Shown here piece by piece: positions 4,836 through 5,183 of a stretch of 5,183 nucleotides of DNA. The position numbers and the translations under genes are program-made. The notes beneath the pieces were generated by a model. It saw only the letters and a program-made list of their open reading frames with translations, searched no databases and was not told the DNA's origin. Source of the stretch: Bacteroidota bacterium (GTDB taxonomy: Bacteria > Bacteroidota > Bacteroidia > Bacteroidales > Prolixibacteraceae); NCBI GenBank assembly GCA_023488865.1, contig JAMDDG010000363.1, forward strand, positions 1-5,183, given 5' to 3'. Each line of letters starts with the position of its first letter. The stretch's first letter is position 1.

Positions 4836-5183
4836 AAGCATATATCTTGTTAATAAGCGTCCTATTCTCGTTTCTAATTTCGGGTAATAGCCTCGCCCAA
4901 AAACCTGCAGATTCAACAGTTAAAAATTACACCGTCCTAACCAGGGACATACAACAACTGAAGCCTATTATTTTGGCAGCTAAGGATTTAGCGTCTGAAG
5001 ATGGAAATCAATTCGGTGCGTTTAAAGTTGTAATTTGTGGCAAAACAATTACCGATTTAATCCAAAAGGACAAGATTACTCCTTATCTGGAAATGGCAGA
5101 AAAATATCATGTTGAATTGTATGCTTGTGGATTATCTTTAAAGCAATTTAAAGTCAATCCGAAGGACTTGCCGAAACAAATTC
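4832..5183 (+). CDS. Exported DsrE-family protein (3' truncated by window)
   Basis: The ATG overlaps the doxX stop codon as ATGA, and the frame stays open to the window end: 117 residues are visible. Residues 1-22 form a Sec signal peptide (MKAYILLISVLFSFLISG then NSLA), with likely cleavage before Q23, so the mature protein should be periplasmic. The mature part has the DsrE/DsrF pattern: strand FKVVICGKTI (64-73) with C69, a helix around PYLEMAEKY (84-92), then VELYACGLSL (94-103) with C99, and a following PKDLP segment before the end. In this fold the cysteine of the ACG loop (C99) is the candidate sulfur-binding or redox residue. Its translational coupling to doxX suggests the two act together at the membrane, perhaps on sulfur or thiol compounds; this is inference. 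It differs from the DsrE protein at 2182-2508 in having a signal peptide and two cysteines. Confidence 0.82.
   Translation, partial: MKAYILLISVLFSFLISGNSLAQKPADSTVKNYTVLTRDIQQLKPIILAAKDLASEDGNQFGAFKVVICGKTITDLIQKDKITPYLEMAEKYHVELYACGLSLKQFKVNPKDLPKQI

Noticed and set aside
1..5183. Search for tRNA or rRNA genes, CRISPR repeats, transposases or IS ends.
   Set aside because: No cloverleaf, evenly spaced repeats, transposase motifs or terminal repeats with target duplications were seen.

Overview
The window reads as chromosomal DNA from a Bacteroidota (Bacteroidetes) bacterium, most likely of the Sphingobacteriales/Chitinophagales type. The reasons are A-rich start contexts without clear Shine-Dalgarno sites, one perfect Bacteroidota -7 promoter element (TAnnTTTG), AT-rich gene ends, and TlpA, DoxD and DoxX proteins whose wording resembles that group. 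The organism call is recognition from memory, not a search result. All recognisable genes are on the plus strand.

Left part (1-3127): the 3' end of a P-type ATPase gene of the proton-efflux (plasma-membrane H+-ATPase) class, then a complete 482-residue metallophosphoesterase/5'-nucleotidase-fold protein with SoxB-like motifs and no export signal, a 108-residue single-cysteine DsrE-family protein, and a membrane-anchored TlpA/ResA-type thioredoxin with a CPPC active site. Gaps are 34-46 bases, so these may be one transcription unit. It ends in a good terminator candidate (3139-3168).

Middle (3128-3392): about 265 bases without a convincing gene. It holds the terminator, a Bacteroidota-type promoter (3315-3343), and a perfect 8-bp inverted repeat (3353-3373) that would form a hairpin at the very 5' end of the transcript.

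Right part (3393-5183): a 128-residue hypothetical protein with one hydrophobic segment ending in a PCSVRN motif, a broken DoxD-DoxA gene (small subunits of thiosulfate:quinone oxidoreductase), a four-helix DoxX-family membrane protein, and the start of an exported DsrE-family protein whose ATG overlaps the doxX stop (ATGA). An 11-bp perfect inverted repeat lies between the hypothetical gene and doxD.

The common theme is sulfur and thiol redox handling: SoxB-like hydrolase, two DsrE-type proteins (one cytosolic, one exported), a periplasm-facing thioredoxin, and DoxD/DoxA/DoxX. No single pathway is proven. The clearest anomaly is that doxDA has lost its middle and its reading frame, so thiosulfate:quinone oxidoreductase from this copy is probably not made. 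The most interesting intact unit is the cytosolic SoxB-like enzyme next to a single-cysteine DsrE protein.
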